64,000 nucleotides of DNA from Pseudomonas entomophila. Its GTDB lineage: Bacteria > Pseudomonadota > Gammaproteobacteria > Pseudomonadales > Pseudomonadaceae. The translations under genes were made by a program, and so were the position numbers. The notes under the pieces were generated by a model. That model ran no database searches. It saw nothing but the letters and a program-made list of their open reading frames with translations, and was not told the DNA's origin. Within the stretch, counting starts at the first letter, position 1, and the number at the start of each line of letters is the position of its first letter. The stretch lies in contig NZ_CP063832.1 of NCBI RefSeq assembly GCF_023277925.1, positions 4,090,501 to 4,154,500 of the forward strand, written 5' to 3'. Positions 55,086 to 64,000 of this stretch are shown here, piece by piece.

Positions 55086-56465
55086 ATGCACAAAGAAACC
55101 GAACTCAAACTCCGCGCCAGCCGCGAGACCCTTGACGCCTTGCGCGAGCACCCGCTGCTGAAGAAGCGCAACAAGTCCGGCTGGCAGACCCGCGAGCTGC
55201 TCAACCAGTACTTCGACACCCCGGAACGCGAGCTCTCCGCCGCCCGCGTCGCCCTGCGCCTGCGCCGCGATGGCGAGGTCATCATCCAGACCCTCAAGTG
55301 CCGTGGCCAGAGCGTGGCTGGCCTGTCCGAGCGCAACGAGTACGAATGGCACCTGGACAAGGTCAAGCTCGACCTGAAGAAGCTCGACGCCACCTGCTGG
55401 CCAGAGCAACTGGCCGGCCTCGACAAGAAGACCATCAAGCCGCTGTTCACCACCGACTTCACCCGCGAATACGCTGAAATCGCCTGGGGCCGTGGCAAAG
55501 CCAAGGTGGTGATCGAGGCCGCGCTGGACAGAGGCTTCGTGATCGCCGGCAAGCGCAAGGAAGAAATCTGCGAGCTGGAGCTGGAGCTGCGTGAGGGCGC
55601 ACCGGAAGCACTGCTTGAGCTGGCCGCCGAGCTGGCCGCCTCGCTGCCGCTGATGCCCTGCGACATCAGCAAGGCCGAGCGCGGCTACCGCCTGCTCGAC
55701 CCGGACAGCTACGAGCTGGATCTGCCGCACACCGAACTGGACGCCGAGACTCCCCTGGACGACGCCTTCACCGCCCTGGCCTGGCAACTGCTGGGCAGCA
55801 GCCAGCGTCTGGCCGAGCAATTCCGCCACAACGGCCACTGGCGCCTGCTGCAGGACTGGGTGCGCTGCCTGGCTGAACTGCGCGCGCTCACCGGCAGCCT
55901 CGGCCAGGCCGCGCCACGCCCGACCACCCGCGCCCTGCGCAGCAGCCTCGACGCGCTGCTGGAAGACTGGCGCCCACTGGTACAGGCCGGCAACAACGAC
56001 GAAGACATTCGCCGCGTCGCGCCCGAGCAATTCGCCGAAGAGCTTGAAGATGTGCGCTGGGGCCAGTTCTCCCTGGAGACTGCCAACTGGCTGAACGCCC
56101 GCGCCTGGACCGCCGAGCGCAAGGGCCGTGGCGAACGCCAAGGCAAGGCCCAACTGGCCAGTTGGCTGCAACACCAACTGGGCGAGGAAGCCCGGGCGCT
56201 GAAGCTGCCGCTGTACGTGCAACGCCCGGAAGACCTGGCCGAACAACTGCCACGCATCGAGTGCGTGCAGGCCTGGCTGCACCATGCGCGCCAGGTGTTG
56301 GACCTGCCACAGCTGGACCGCCTCTACGGTGAGCTGAACAAGCTGCACCAGCTGGCCGAACAGCCGCTGCAGGACGAGCAGAAGGACGAATTGCTGGAGG
56401 CCCGCATCGAGCAGGCCCGCGCCATTGAACAGAACCGCGCCTGGAAGTATCTGCTCAAGGCCTGA
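55086..56465 (+). CDS. CYTH-CHAD inorganic triphosphatase (YgiF-like)
   Basis: The 459-residue protein starts with the CYTH signature ETELKL (ExExK) and continues with YFDTPERELSAARVALRLRRDG and ELELELREG, the acid and basic residues that line the triphosphate tunnel (about residues 1-200). From about 220 a CHAD-like helical domain follows. YgiF hydrolyses tripolyphosphate in E. coli and CHAD domains bind polyphosphate; the same is expected here. It is monocistronic, ending at a perfect REP pair. Confidence 0.88.
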   Translation: MHKETELKLRASRETLDALREHPLLKKRNKSGWQTRELLNQYFDTPERELSAARVALRLRRDGEVIIQTLKCRGQSVAGLSERNEYEWHLDKVKLDLKKLDATCWPEQLAGLDKKTIKPLFTTDFTREYAEIAWGRGKAKVVIEAALDRGFVIAGKRKEEICELELELREGAPEALLELAAELAASLPLMPCDISKAERGYRLLDPDSYELDLPHTELDAETPLDDAFTALAWQLLGSSQRLAEQFRHNGHWRLLQDWVRCLAELRALTGSLGQAAPRPTTRALRSSLDALLEDWRPLVQAGNNDEDIRRVAPEQFAEELEDVRWGQFSLETANWLNARAWTAERKGRGERQGKAQLASWLQHQLGEEARALKLPLYVQRPEDLAEQLPRIECVQAWLHHARQVLDLPQLDRLYGELNKLHQLAEQPLQDEQKDELLEARIEQARAIEQNRAWKYLLKA

Positions 56466-56470
56466 GGCCC

Positions 56471-56525
56471 CTTCGCCGGCAAGCCGGCTCCTACACCGTC
56501 CGTAGGAGCCGGCTTGCCGGCGAAC
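56471..56525. repeat. Near-perfect REP palindrome pair
   Basis: TTCGCCGGCAAGCCGGCTCCTAC and its exact inverse GTAGGAGCCGGCTTGCCGGCGAA face each other across nine bases, giving a stable stem that could act as a bidirectional stop between convergent genes. Confidence 0.88.
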
Positions 56526-56531
56526 CGCTGT

Positions 56532-57002
56532 TCAGCGCCCCAGCGGCAAGCTGGTGGTGCTCTTGATCTCCGACAGTGCCACGATCGAGTTCACTTCCTG
56601 GATCCCGGGCACATTCGACAACTTCTCGAAGAAGAAGCGTTCGTACGCCTCGATGTCCGACGTGACGATCCGCAGCAGAAAGTCCACCGCCCCCATCAGC
56701 ACGTAGCACTCCAGCACTTCTGGAAACCCACGGATCGCTTCGGTGAACTCGGCGAAGTTCGAGCGGCCATGGGCATTGAGCTTCACCTCGGCGAAGATCT
56801 GCGTGTTCAAGCCCACCTTCTTGCGATCCAGCAAGGTCACCTGGCCTCGGATCACACCCTCTTCCTTCAAGCGCTGAATACGCCGCCAGCAAGGCGATTG
56901 CGACAACCCGACGCGCTCGGCGATCTGCGCGCTGGATAGCGAAGCATCCTCCTGCAGCAATTCGAGAATGCGTCGATCATAAGCATCCAGCTCGCTCTGC
57001 AT
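56532..57002 (-). CDS. Lrp/AsnC family transcriptional regulator
   Basis: The 156-residue regulator has an N-terminal helix-turn-helix (LDAYDRRILELLQEDASLSSAQIAERVGLSQSPCWRRIQRLKEEG) and a C-terminal RAM/AsnC ligand domain (ECYVLMGAVDFLLRIVTSDIEAYERFF). It is divergent from the small ACT-like gene, with 126 AT-rich bases between, so it may control that gene. The ligand is probably an amino acid; which one is not clear. Confidence 0.92.
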   Translation of the reverse strand: MQSELDAYDRRILELLQEDASLSSAQIAERVGLSQSPCWRRIQRLKEEGVIRGQVTLLDRKKVGLNTQIFAEVKLNAHGRSNFAEFTEAIRGFPEVLECYVLMGAVDFLLRIVTSDIEAYERFFFEKLSNVPGIQEVNSIVALSEIKSTTSLPLGR

Positions 57003-57128
57003 AATTGATTCCTGATTCAGCTAGTTATGAAATTGAATTATTCGACCAAACGGCAAATTGAATAAATCATAGCGAAAAAATACCCCGTGCCCCGTGCAAG
57101 AATTTCACCACTTTCGCGGAGACCCGGC

Positions 57129-57455
57129 ATGAACGCACTCGAACGCCCCCTCACCTCCCCTCGCGCCGACGCCTGGGCCGCCAACGCTACCCACAGCACC
57201 GTGCGCTACCGCCTGCAGGCTGAAGCCGAGCCAGACAGCCTGTGCCGCGTGCTCAACCTGTTCGCCCTGCAGTTCCTCACCCCGCACAGCGTGCAGGTCA
57301 GCCAGTGCGACGACCTGCTGGACATGCAGATCGGCATCGGCGGCCTGAGCTGGCACCGTGCCGAAGTGATCGCAAAAAAGTTGCGCAACCTGGTTTGCGT
57401 CAGTGAAGTCAGCCTGGAAAACCAACCACCACTGGCCGAAGTCGTTACGCGCTGA
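57129..57455 (+). CDS. Small ACT-like protein divergent from the Lrp regulator
   Basis: The 108-residue protein starts at MNALERPL with GGAG upstream. From residue 24 it reads STVRYRLQAEAEPDSLCRVLNLFALQFLTPHSV and later IGIGGLSWHRAEVIAKKLRNLVCVSEVSLEN. That beta-alpha-beta-beta-alpha-beta pattern with a helix after DSLCRVL resembles ACT or IlvM-type regulatory subunits. I do not recognise a named family. Position suggests an amino-acid-sensing role under control of the neighbouring Lrp protein. Confidence 0.65.
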   Translation: MNALERPLTSPRADAWAANATHSTVRYRLQAEAEPDSLCRVLNLFALQFLTPHSVQVSQCDDLLDMQIGIGGLSWHRAEVIAKKLRNLVCVSEVSLENQPPLAEVVTR

Positions 57456-57553
57456 ATGAGGCGTGCAAGATCCCGAAACCCTTTGCCGGTGCAGTCTTGA
57501 TCGCCCCCGGCTAGCCTTGTCCACGCCATCGCTCGCCCGGCAGGGACGCCACC

Positions 57554-59230
57554 ATGTTCGCCAACGCTACCCAAGACCTCGACCTCAACCGCCTGCTCGA
57601 CGCCTTGCTAGCCGAGCATCGGCTCACTGCTGGCGATGCGCTGGAGGCGCTCGAACGGGCCAGGGCGTACCCCACCGACCATCCTCTGGAGCTGATCGCC
57701 GCACTCGGCCTGGCCGATCCGTTGCACCCCAGCCAGCCGCTTGACCTGAACGTGCTGTGCCACTGGCTGGCGGACCAGGTTGGTCTGCCGTTCCTGCACA
57801 TCGACCCCCTGCAGGTCGACCTGGCCCGGGTGGCCGGCCTGATGTCCACCGGTTTCGCCCAACGTCACGGCATACTGCCCATCGCGGTGGACGCCGGCAC
57901 CATCACGGTGGCCACTGCCCAGCCCTACCTGCGCGAATGGGAGGCCGAGCTCGCGCTCAGCTTGGGCAAGACGGTGTGCCGCGTGCTGGCCAGCCCCAGG
58001 CAGATCCGCCAACTGAGCCCGACGTTCTTCGGCCTGGCCCACTCCGTGCGTGGTGCCGGCGACCAGCCCTCGCCGGGCCTGGGTGAGCTGGAGCAACTGC
58101 TCGAAGTGGGCGCCAACCAGCCCCAGGCCAGTGCCGATGATGCCCACATCGTGCATATCGTCGACTGGATGCTGCAGTACGCCATCGAGCAACGAGCCAG
58201 CGATATCCACCTGGAGCCCCGCCGCGAGCAGGGCCACCTGCGCCTGCGCATCGACGGCCTGCTGCATCAGGTCTACAGTTTCCCGGCCAGCGTCACCCTG
58301 GCCATGGTCAGCCGTCTCAAGCATCTGGGGCGGATGAACGTTGCGGAAAAGCGCCGCCCGCAGGATGGGCGCCTGAAGAGCCGCTTGCCAGGCGGCACCG
58401 AGGCCGAGCTTCGCCTTTCCACCCTGCCCACGCCGTTCGGCGAAAAGCTGGTGCTGCGCCTGTTCGATCCACAACAGTTGCACGAAAACCTCGAAAGCCT
58501 GGGCCTTGACGGCCCAATGCTTGAGCAATGGCAAGCGCTGCTGCGCCAACGCCGGGGCATCCTCCTGGTAACCGGCCCCACCGGCTCAGGCAAGACCAGC
58601 ACCCTCTACGCCAGCCTCAGGCACCTGGCCACCCCACAAGTGAACCTATGCAGCATCGAAGACCCCATCGAGCGCCTGGAGCCAACGATCAACCAGCTTC
58701 AAGTCCAACCCACGCTCGACCTGGGTTTCGCCAATGGCGTGCGCGCCCTGCTGCGCCAGGACCCAGACATCATCATGATCGGCGAGATCCGCGACCCGGA
58801 GACCGCCCAGGTGGCCGTGCAGGCCGCGCTGACCGGCCACCTGGTGCTGTCGACCCTGCACACCAACGATGCCTGCGGGGCGATCACCCGCCTGCAAGAG
58901 CTGGGCATCGCCGACTACCTGATCAAGGCCACCTTGAGCGGCGTCCTGGCCCAGCGCCTGGTGCGCACCCTTTGCCCGGCCTGTCACGGCAACCACCACA
59001 CAAAGGCCTGCCATCAATGCCGTGGCACGGGTTACCACGGGCGCACCGGGCTGTTCGAGTTGCTGTCTGTCAGCCCGCGCCTGCGCGAATGGATCACCCC
59101 GTCCACTGACATTGCCGCGCTGCACCAACAAGCCGTTGCCGACGGCATGCGCGTCCTGCGGCGCTGTGCGCAGGACAAGATCGAGCGCGGCCTGACCAGC
59201 CAGGAAGAGGTACTGCGCGTCTGTGGATAA
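57554..59230 (+). CDS. GspE/PulE-type secretion ATPase (orphan)
   Basis: The 558-residue protein has an N-terminal T2SSE_N/MshEN-like domain (about 60-165), then the N2 domain with ASDIHLEPR, the Walker A GPTGSGKTS near residue 340, Asp box SIEDPIERL, Walker B IIMIGEIRDPETAQVA, His box LVLSTLHTNDA, and a Cys4 zinc site CPAC ... CHQC. It would power a type II secretion or type IV pilus-like machine, but no other gsp or pil genes are nearby. The start at 57554 gives a good family N-terminus. Confidence 0.9.
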   Translation: MFANATQDLDLNRLLDALLAEHRLTAGDALEALERARAYPTDHPLELIAALGLADPLHPSQPLDLNVLCHWLADQVGLPFLHIDPLQVDLARVAGLMSTGFAQRHGILPIAVDAGTITVATAQPYLREWEAELALSLGKTVCRVLASPRQIRQLSPTFFGLAHSVRGAGDQPSPGLGELEQLLEVGANQPQASADDAHIVHIVDWMLQYAIEQRASDIHLEPRREQGHLRLRIDGLLHQVYSFPASVTLAMVSRLKHLGRMNVAEKRRPQDGRLKSRLPGGTEAELRLSTLPTPFGEKLVLRLFDPQQLHENLESLGLDGPMLEQWQALLRQRRGILLVTGPTGSGKTSTLYASLRHLATPQVNLCSIEDPIERLEPTINQLQVQPTLDLGFANGVRALLRQDPDIIMIGEIRDPETAQVAVQAALTGHLVLSTLHTNDACGAITRLQELGIADYLIKATLSGVLAQRLVRTLCPACHGNHHTKACHQCRGTGYHGRTGLFELLSVSPRLREWITPSTDIAALHQQAVADGMRVLRRCAQDKIERGLTSQEEVLRVCG

Positions 59231-59322
59231 CCAAGAAATCCCCTGTGTGGCCGGGAACTTGGCGCAGGGTCAGTGGATCAAACCGCCATCTCAACCGCCC
59301 TCATCCACCGAGGTGATTCAAC

Positions 59323-59637
59323 ATGCGTTTCAAAACAGCCATCGCAGCCACCATCCTGTTCTCGCTGCCCATTGGCTCCGCCATGGCCGACACGTTCTGG
59401 CGTAACGTCATTTCCTCCGGCGCCACCACCGCCTCGACCTACCTGACGTTCAAGGATCACAAGCTGATCGTCGCCGCCCAGGACGACGCCGGCAGCTTCG
59501 TCGCCAGCGAGGGTGCGATCCGCGGGCCATACCTGGAAGCTGCAATGCGCCAAGTGCGCGCGGACAACCCGGGCGTCCAGGCCAGTGACATGGAGCTGGC
59601 CAACGCGATCCTGGCCAAGAACGCCGTGGCCGAATAA
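59323..59637 (+). CDS. DUF2388 domain-containing exported small protein
   Basis: The 104-residue protein has a signal peptide (MRFKTAIAATILFSLPIGSAMA). The mature part TFWRNVISSGATTASTYLTFKDHKLIVAAQDDAGSFVASEG is followed by GAIRGPYLEAAMRQVR and ends with a Leu/Ala helix. This matches DUF2388, a Pseudomonas family often present in several copies. Function is unknown; a periplasmic location is expected. It follows the GspE-like gene by 92 bases. Confidence 0.8.
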   Translation: MRFKTAIAATILFSLPIGSAMADTFWRNVISSGATTASTYLTFKDHKLIVAAQDDAGSFVASEGAIRGPYLEAAMRQVRADNPGVQASDMELANAILAKNAVAE

Positions 59638-59648
59638 TCCCAACGCCC

Positions 59649-59732
59649 GGTAGGAGCGGCTTCAGCCGCGATCACCCGCGCAGCGGGTGCCAAGCCCGCG
59701 ATGCCTGCATCGCGGCTGAAGCCGCCCCTACA
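59649..59732. repeat. REP palindrome pair
   Basis: GGTAGGAGCGGCTTCAGCCGCG and the inverted CGCGGCTGAAGCCGCCCCTAC face each other between the convergent DUF2388 gene and gcvP. Confidence 0.85.
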
Positions 59733-59749
59733 ACGAACAGCCCGCCTGA

Positions 59750-62623
59750 TTAGCGATACGCCTCCACCGGCACACACGCACAGAACAGATTTCTGTCCCC
59801 ATACACGTTGTCGACCCGGTTCACCGCCGGCCAGTACTTGTGCTGGCGCGCGTGAGCGCTGGGGGCGACGCCCTGCTCGATGCTGTAGGGCCGGTCCCAC
59901 GGCGCCAGCACATCGGCCAGGGTATGCGGGGCATGCTTGAGCGGGTTGTCCTCAACTGGCCAGTTACCTTCCTGTACTTGACTGATTTCCGCGCGGATCG
60001 CCAACATCGCCTCGACGAACCGATCCAGCTCCGCCTTAGACTCGCTCTCGGTGGGCTCGACCATCAGCGTGCCTGGCACCGGGAACGACATGGTCGGTGC
60101 ATGGAAGCCATAGTCCATCAGGCGCTTGGCCACATCCTCCTCGCTGATGCCGGTCAGCGCCTTGAGCGGGCGCAAATCGAGGATGCACTCGTGGGCCACA
60201 CGCTCGTTGCGCCCGCGGTAGAGCACCGGGAAGGCATCGCGTAGCTGGCTGGCAAGGTAGTTGGCCGACAGGATCGCCACCTCGCTGGCGTCGGCCAGTT
60301 GCGGCCCCATCATGGCGATGTACATCCAGCTGATCGGCAAGATACTGGCACTGCCCCAGGGCGCGGCGCTGACCGCCGTCATGTTCGGGTCCAGGCCGGG
60401 CACCGGCACCACCGGGTGACTGGCGACGAACGGCTTGAGGTGGGCACGGATGCCGATCGGGCCCATGCCTGGGCCGCCACCGCCATGGGGGATGCAGAAG
60501 GTCTTGTGCAGGTTCATGTGCGACACGTCGGCACCGATATCGGCGGGCCGCGTCAGGCCGACCTGAGCATTGAGATTGGCACCGTCCATGTACACCTGGC
60601 CACCCTGCTGGTGCACCACCTCGCAGATCTCGCGGATGCCCTCTTCATACACACCATGGGTCGACGGGTAGGTGACCATCAGGCATGACAACCGATCACC
60701 GGCAGCCTGGGCCTTGGCCTTGAGGTCGTCGAAGTCGATGTTGCCGTGCTCGTCGCATTCGACGATCACCACGTCCATCCCCGCCATCTGCGCCGATGCC
60801 GGGTTGGTGCCATGGGCCGACGACGGGATCAGGCACAGGGTGCGCCTGGGCTGATGGCGGCTGCGGTGATAGCGGGTAATGGCCATCAGCCCTGCATACT
60901 CGCCCTGGGCGCCAGAGTTGGGCTGCATGCAGATGGCGTCGAACCCGGTGATCGCGCACAACCAGCGTTCCAGCTCGTCGATCATCAACTTGTAGCCCTT
61001 CATCTGGGTGAGCGGGGCGAACGGGTGTGGTTGAGAGAATGCCGGCCAAGTGATGGGGATCATCTCGCTGGTGGCATTGAGTTTCATGGTGCAGGAGCCC
61101 AGAGGGATCATCGACTGGTTCAGCGCCAGGTCCTTGTTCTCCAGTTGCTTGAGATAACGCAGCATCTCGGTTTCGCTGTGGTGCAGGTTGAATACCGGGT
61201 GCTGCAGGATAGGCGTGCGCCGTACCAGCGCCCCGGGGATGCCTTCGGGCAGCGCCTTCTGGTCCAGCTCGGCGATATCCAGCCCATGGTCGACACCGAG
61301 GAAGATGTCGAACAGCTTGTACACCGTCGCTTCGTCACAGGTTTCGTCCAGGCTGACACCCAGGTGCCCACGCCCGAGGATGCGCAGGTTGATACGCGCA
61401 TCCTCAGCGCTGGTGATGATCGCTGCCTGGGTGCCACCGACGTCCAGCGTAAGGGTATCGAAGAAGTGCTGGTTGAGGCGTTTGATGCCCTTGGCCTCGA
61501 GCCCGGCGGCGAGGATGAAGGTCAGCCGGTGCACGCGCTGGGCGATGCGCTGCAGGCCTTCGGGGCCGTGGTAGACGGCGTAGAAGCCGGCAATGTTGGC
61601 CAGCAGCACCTGCGCCGTACAGATGTTGGAGTTGGCCTTCTCGCGGCGGATATGTTGCTCGCGGGTCTGCAGCGCCATGCGCAGCGCGGTGTTGCCACGG
61701 GCATCGCGGGACACACCGATGATGCGCCCGGGCATGGCCCGCTTGAAGTCGTCGCGGCAGGCGAAATAGGCGGCATGGGGCCCGCCGTAACCCATGGGCA
61801 CGCCGAAGCGCTGGGTCGAACCGAGCACCACGTCCGCCCCCAGCTCGCCCGGTGGCGTGAGCACCACCAGGCTGAGGATGTCCGCGGCCACGCAAGCCAA
61901 CGCTTGCTGGCTGTGCAACTGGTCGATGAGGGGACGCAGGTCACGCACTTCGCCGTGGGTGTCCGGGTACTGCAGCAAGGCCCCGAACACCTTGTGCTGG
62001 GCCAGGTTATCCACAGAATCGATGATCAGTTCGAAGCCGAAGCCCTCGGCGCGCGTCTTGAGCACCGATAGCGTCTGTGGATGGCAATGCTCGTCGACGA
62101 AAAAGCTGTTGCTCTTGCTGCGCGCCACGCGCTTGGCCAAGGCCATGGCTTCGGCGGCGGCGGTAGCCTCGTCGAGCAGCGAGGCGTTGGCCAGGGCCAA
62201 GCCGGTCAGGTCGATGACCATCTGCTGGAAATTCAGCAACGCCTCCAGACGCCCCTGGGCGATCTCCGGTTGATACGGCGTGTAGGCGGTGTACCAGCCC
62301 GGGTTCTCCAGTACGTTGCGCAGGATGACTGTGGGGGTGACGGTGGCGTGATAGCCCATGCCGATCAGGCTGGTCCACAGCTGGTTCTGCGCGGCGTAGC
62401 CAGCGAGCTTGTCGAGTGCGGCCTGTTCGTCGAGCGCTGGCGGCAAGTCGAGGGGACGGTTGAAGCGAATGCCGGGCGGCACCGTCTGTTCGATCAGCTC
62501 ATCGCGGCTGGCGACACCCAGTGCCTCGAGCATGGCCTGCTGCTCCGGGCCGTCGGGGCCCAGGTGGCGACGCAGGAAAGGGTTGAGCTCTTGCAGTTGA
62601 CTCAGGGATGGCGACTGGGACAT
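59750..62623 (-). CDS. gcvP: Glycine dehydrogenase (decarboxylating), P protein
   Basis: The 957-residue single-chain P protein has two homologous halves. The C-terminal half contains Lys707 in [21 protein letters not shown], the PLP-binding lysine. [21 protein letters not shown] marks the start and [31 protein letters not shown] the end. It decarboxylates glycine and passes the aminomethyl group to GcvH. It is the last gene of gcvT-gcvH-gcvP, separated from gcvH by a REP pair. Confidence 0.97.
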   Translation of the reverse strand: MSQSPSLSQLQELNPFLRRHLGPDGPEQQAMLEALGVASRDELIEQTVPPGIRFNRPLDLPPALDEQAALDKLAGYAAQNQLWTSLIGMGYHATVTPTVILRNVLENPGWYTAYTPYQPEIAQGRLEALLNFQQMVIDLTGLALANASLLDEATAAAEAMALAKRVARSKSNSFFVDEHCHPQTLSVLKTRAEGFGFELIIDSVDNLAQHKVFGALLQYPDTHGEVRDLRPLIDQLHSQQALACVAADILSLVVLTPPGELGADVVLGSTQRFGVPMGYGGPHAAYFACRDDFKRAMPGRIIGVSRDARGNTALRMALQTREQHIRREKANSNICTAQVLLANIAGFYAVYHGPEGLQRIAQRVHRLTFILAAGLEAKGIKRLNQHFFDTLTLDVGGTQAAIITSAEDARINLRILGRGHLGVSLDETCDEATVYKLFDIFLGVDHGLDIAELDQKALPEGIPGALVRRTPILQHPVFNLHHSETEMLRYLKQLENKDLALNQSMIPLGSCTMKLNATSEMIPITWPAFSQPHPFAPLTQMKGYKLMIDELERWLCAITGFDAICMQPNSGAQGEYAGLMAITRYHRSRHQPRRTLCLIPSSAHGTNPASAQMAGMDVVIVECDEHGNIDFDDLKAKAQAAGDRLSCLMVTYPSTHGVYEEGIREICEVVHQQGGQVYMDGANLNAQVGLTRPADIGADVSHMNLHKTFCIPHGGGGPGMGPIGIRAHLKPFVASHPVVPVPGLDPNMTAVSAAPWGSASILPISWMYIAMMGPQLADASEVAILSANYLASQLRDAFPVLYRGRNERVAHECILDLRPLKALTGISEEDVAKRLMDYGFHAPTMSFPVPGTLMVEPTESESKAELDRFVEAMLAIRAEISQVQEGNWPVEDNPLKHAPHTLADVLAPWDRPYSIEQGVAPSAHARQHKYWPAVNRVDNVYGDRNLFCACVPVEAYR

Positions 62624-62711
62624 GGCGACGATCTCTTCCTGGACCAGTTCTCTTGGAGACTTACAAGTCTAGGAAGGGATCGGGGATGTTGCGGGAAAAC
62701 TTGTGAAACCT

Positions 62712-62779
62712 GTCCGCCAGCAAGGCTGGCTCCTACACGAACATGCGTCGCCCTTGTAAGAGCCAGCCTTGCTGGCGAA
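62712..62779. repeat. REP palindrome pair between gcvH and gcvP
   Basis: GTCCGCCAGCAAGGCTGGCTCCTAC and the inverted GTAAGAGCCAGCCTTGCTGGCGAA form an intra-operon stem that may adjust the ratio of H to P protein. Confidence 0.85.
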
Positions 62780-62785
62780 CCACGA

Positions 62786-63169
62786 TCACTCGCCGATCGC
62801 AGCCTTGTACCCGGCAGCATCCAGCAGCTTGTCCAACTCAGCCTTGTCGCTCGGCTTCAGCTTGAAGATCCATGCCTCGTAGGGTTCTTCGTTGAGCAGC
62901 TCCGGGCTGTCGGCCAGCTCGTCGTTGACCGCGATCACTTCGCCGCCCACCGGCGCGTAGATGTCCGAAGCAGCCTTGACCGACTCGACCACGCCCGCAG
63001 CGTCACCGGCCGCGAACACCTTGCCGACTTCGGCCAGTTCGACGAACACCACGTCACCCAGGGCTTGCTGGGCATGGTCGCTGATGCCCACGGTCACAGT
63101 GCCATCGGCTTCCAGGCGCGCCCATTCATGGCTTTCGGCAAAACGCAGGTCGGCGGGGATATTGCTCAT
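62786..63169 (-). CDS. gcvH: Glycine cleavage system H protein
   Basis: The 127-residue protein has the lipoyl site [19 protein letters not shown] with Lys65 as attachment point, and starts [31 protein letters not shown]. It shuttles the aminomethyl group between P, T and L proteins. It lies 47 bases downstream of gcvT. Confidence 0.97.
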   Translation of the reverse strand: MSNIPADLRFAESHEWARLEADGTVTVGISDHAQQALGDVVFVELAEVGKVFAAGDAAGVVESVKAASDIYAPVGGEVIAVNDELADSPELLNEEPYEAWIFKLKPSDKAELDKLLDAAGYKAAIGE

Positions 63170-63216
63170 GTCTTGTCTTCCTCGATTGGGTCAGCGGACG
63201 GCCCGCCGTTAATTGT

Positions 63217-64000
63217 TCAGATCAGGATCTTGCCGTGGCGCACGAAGGTTGGCTTGACCACCCGCACCGGATACCACTTGCCACGGATCTCCACCTCGGC
63301 ACGATCACCGGTAGCCATGGGCACGCGCGCCAGGGCAATGGATTTGCTCAGCGTAGGTGAGAAACTACCACTGGTGATCTCCCCTTCGCCAATACCGGCT
63401 ACGCGAACCACCTGATGGGCGCGCAACACGCCGCGCTCCTCGAGCACCAGGCCAACCAGTTTTTCGTTCACGCCCCGCTCGATTTCTGCCAGCAGGCCAG
63501 CGCGACCGATGAACTCGCGGCCAGCCGGCTCCCAGGCGACGCTCCAGCCAAGATTGGACGTAAGGGGTGTGTGGGTTTCGTCGATATCCTGGCCGTACAG
63601 GTTCATGCCGGCTTCCAGGCGCAGCGTGTCGCGGGCACCCAGGCCACTGGGGGCGATGCCCGCGCCGACCAGGTCGTTGAAGAAGGCCGGAGCCTGTTCG
63701 CCGGGGAGGATGATTTCGAGGCCGTCCTCGCCGGTGTAGCCCGTGCGGGCGATGAACCAGTCACCTTCGGCGAAGCCCTCGAACGGGCGCAATGCGCGGA
63801 TCAGCGCGGCACGCGGCGCGCTGACCAGGGCGGCGACCTTTTCACGGGCTTGAGGGCCTTGAATCGCGAGGATCGCCAGCTCCGGGCGAGCGGTGAAACT
63901 GACCTTGAAGCCAGCGCTCTGCTGTTTCAACCATCTCAGCACCTTGTCGCGGGTGGCGGCGTTGGCCACCAGGCGATAACCCGCTTCGGTGCGGTAGGCG
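63217..64000 (-). CDS. gcvT: Glycine cleavage system T protein (aminomethyltransferase), 3' part
   Basis: The frame is open to the right edge; before an internal GTG the last bases read [19 protein letters not shown], so the gene starts outside the window. The visible 260 residues contain [39 protein letters not shown] and the C-terminal barrel domain ending FVRHGKILI. It transfers methylene to tetrahydrofolate. About 100 N-terminal residues are missing. Confidence 0.95.
   Translation of the reverse strand, partial: AYRTEAGYRLVANAATRDKVLRWLKQQSAGFKVSFTARPELAILAIQGPQAREKVAALVSAPRAALIRALRPFEGFAEGDWFIARTGYTGEDGLEIILPGEQAPAFFNDLVGAGIAPSGLGARDTLRLEAGMNLYGQDIDETHTPLTSNLGWSVAWEPAGREFIGRAGLLAEIERGVNEKLVGLVLEERGVLRAHQVVRVAGIGEGEITSGSFSPTLSKSIALARVPMATGDRAEVEIRGKWYPVRVVKPTFVRHGKILI

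Overview
The window looks like chromosomal DNA of a Pseudomonas of the P. putida group. The evidence is high GC, abundant putida-type REP palindromes between genes, and gene order that matches, from memory, the serA, penicillin-acylase, sulfate ABC, spu polyamine, argA/argE and gcvPHT neighbourhoods of P. putida and P. aeruginosa. No rRNA, tRNA, CRISPR array or phage structural module was seen. Most of it is core metabolism, broken by one type VI secretion (T6SS) Rhs island and one IS110-type insertion.

Layout. 0-11 kb: the 5' end of a fumarylacetoacetate-hydrolase-like gene, a D-2-hydroxyglutarate dehydrogenase divergent from serA, small envelope and periplasmic proteins (DUF4399, a very short periplasmic binding protein, DUF2059, a DUF6436-like thioredoxin-fold protein), DUF523, a 2OG-Fe(II) oxygenase, an alpha/beta hydrolase, a sugar O-acetyltransferase and a penicillin-acylase-family hydrolase. 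11-17 kb: a complete amino-acid (cystine-type) ABC operon, a solitary MetQ-type binding protein, an odd sigma-54-activator-like protein and an RBBP9-like hydrolase. This block has a sulfur-acquisition flavour.

17-27 kb: accessory island. A structured RNA-like element precedes a DUF6124-type small gene and a broken second DUF6124 copy. Then come an immunity candidate, a 1580-residue Rhs protein with an AT-rich toxin tip, VgrG and Hcp, all on the minus strand, with a cluster of TGCGCA-core repeats upstream of hcp. 27-29 kb: tonB-exbB-exbD. 29-33.5 kb: the oscA-sbp-cysTWA sulfate uptake operon, with a perfect dyad upstream of oscA. 33.7-35 kb: an IS110-family element inserted in a REP palindrome. 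35-40.5 kb: a tripartite RND efflux operon with two adaptor genes. 40.5-41.8 kb: an AAA ATPase.

41.8-52.2 kb: the polyamine locus. Gamma-glutamylpolyamine synthetases (spuI divergent from spuB), the aminotransferase spuC, binding proteins spuD and spuE, and the importer spuFGH together import putrescine/spermidine and feed them into catabolism. GC-rich hairpins separate several cistrons. 52.3-55 kb: argA and argE (arginine biosynthesis). 55-59.7 kb: a CYTH/CHAD protein, an Lrp-type regulator divergent from a small ACT-like protein, an orphan GspE-like ATPase and a DUF2388 protein. 59.7-64 kb: gcvP, gcvH and the 3' part of gcvT (glycine cleavage).
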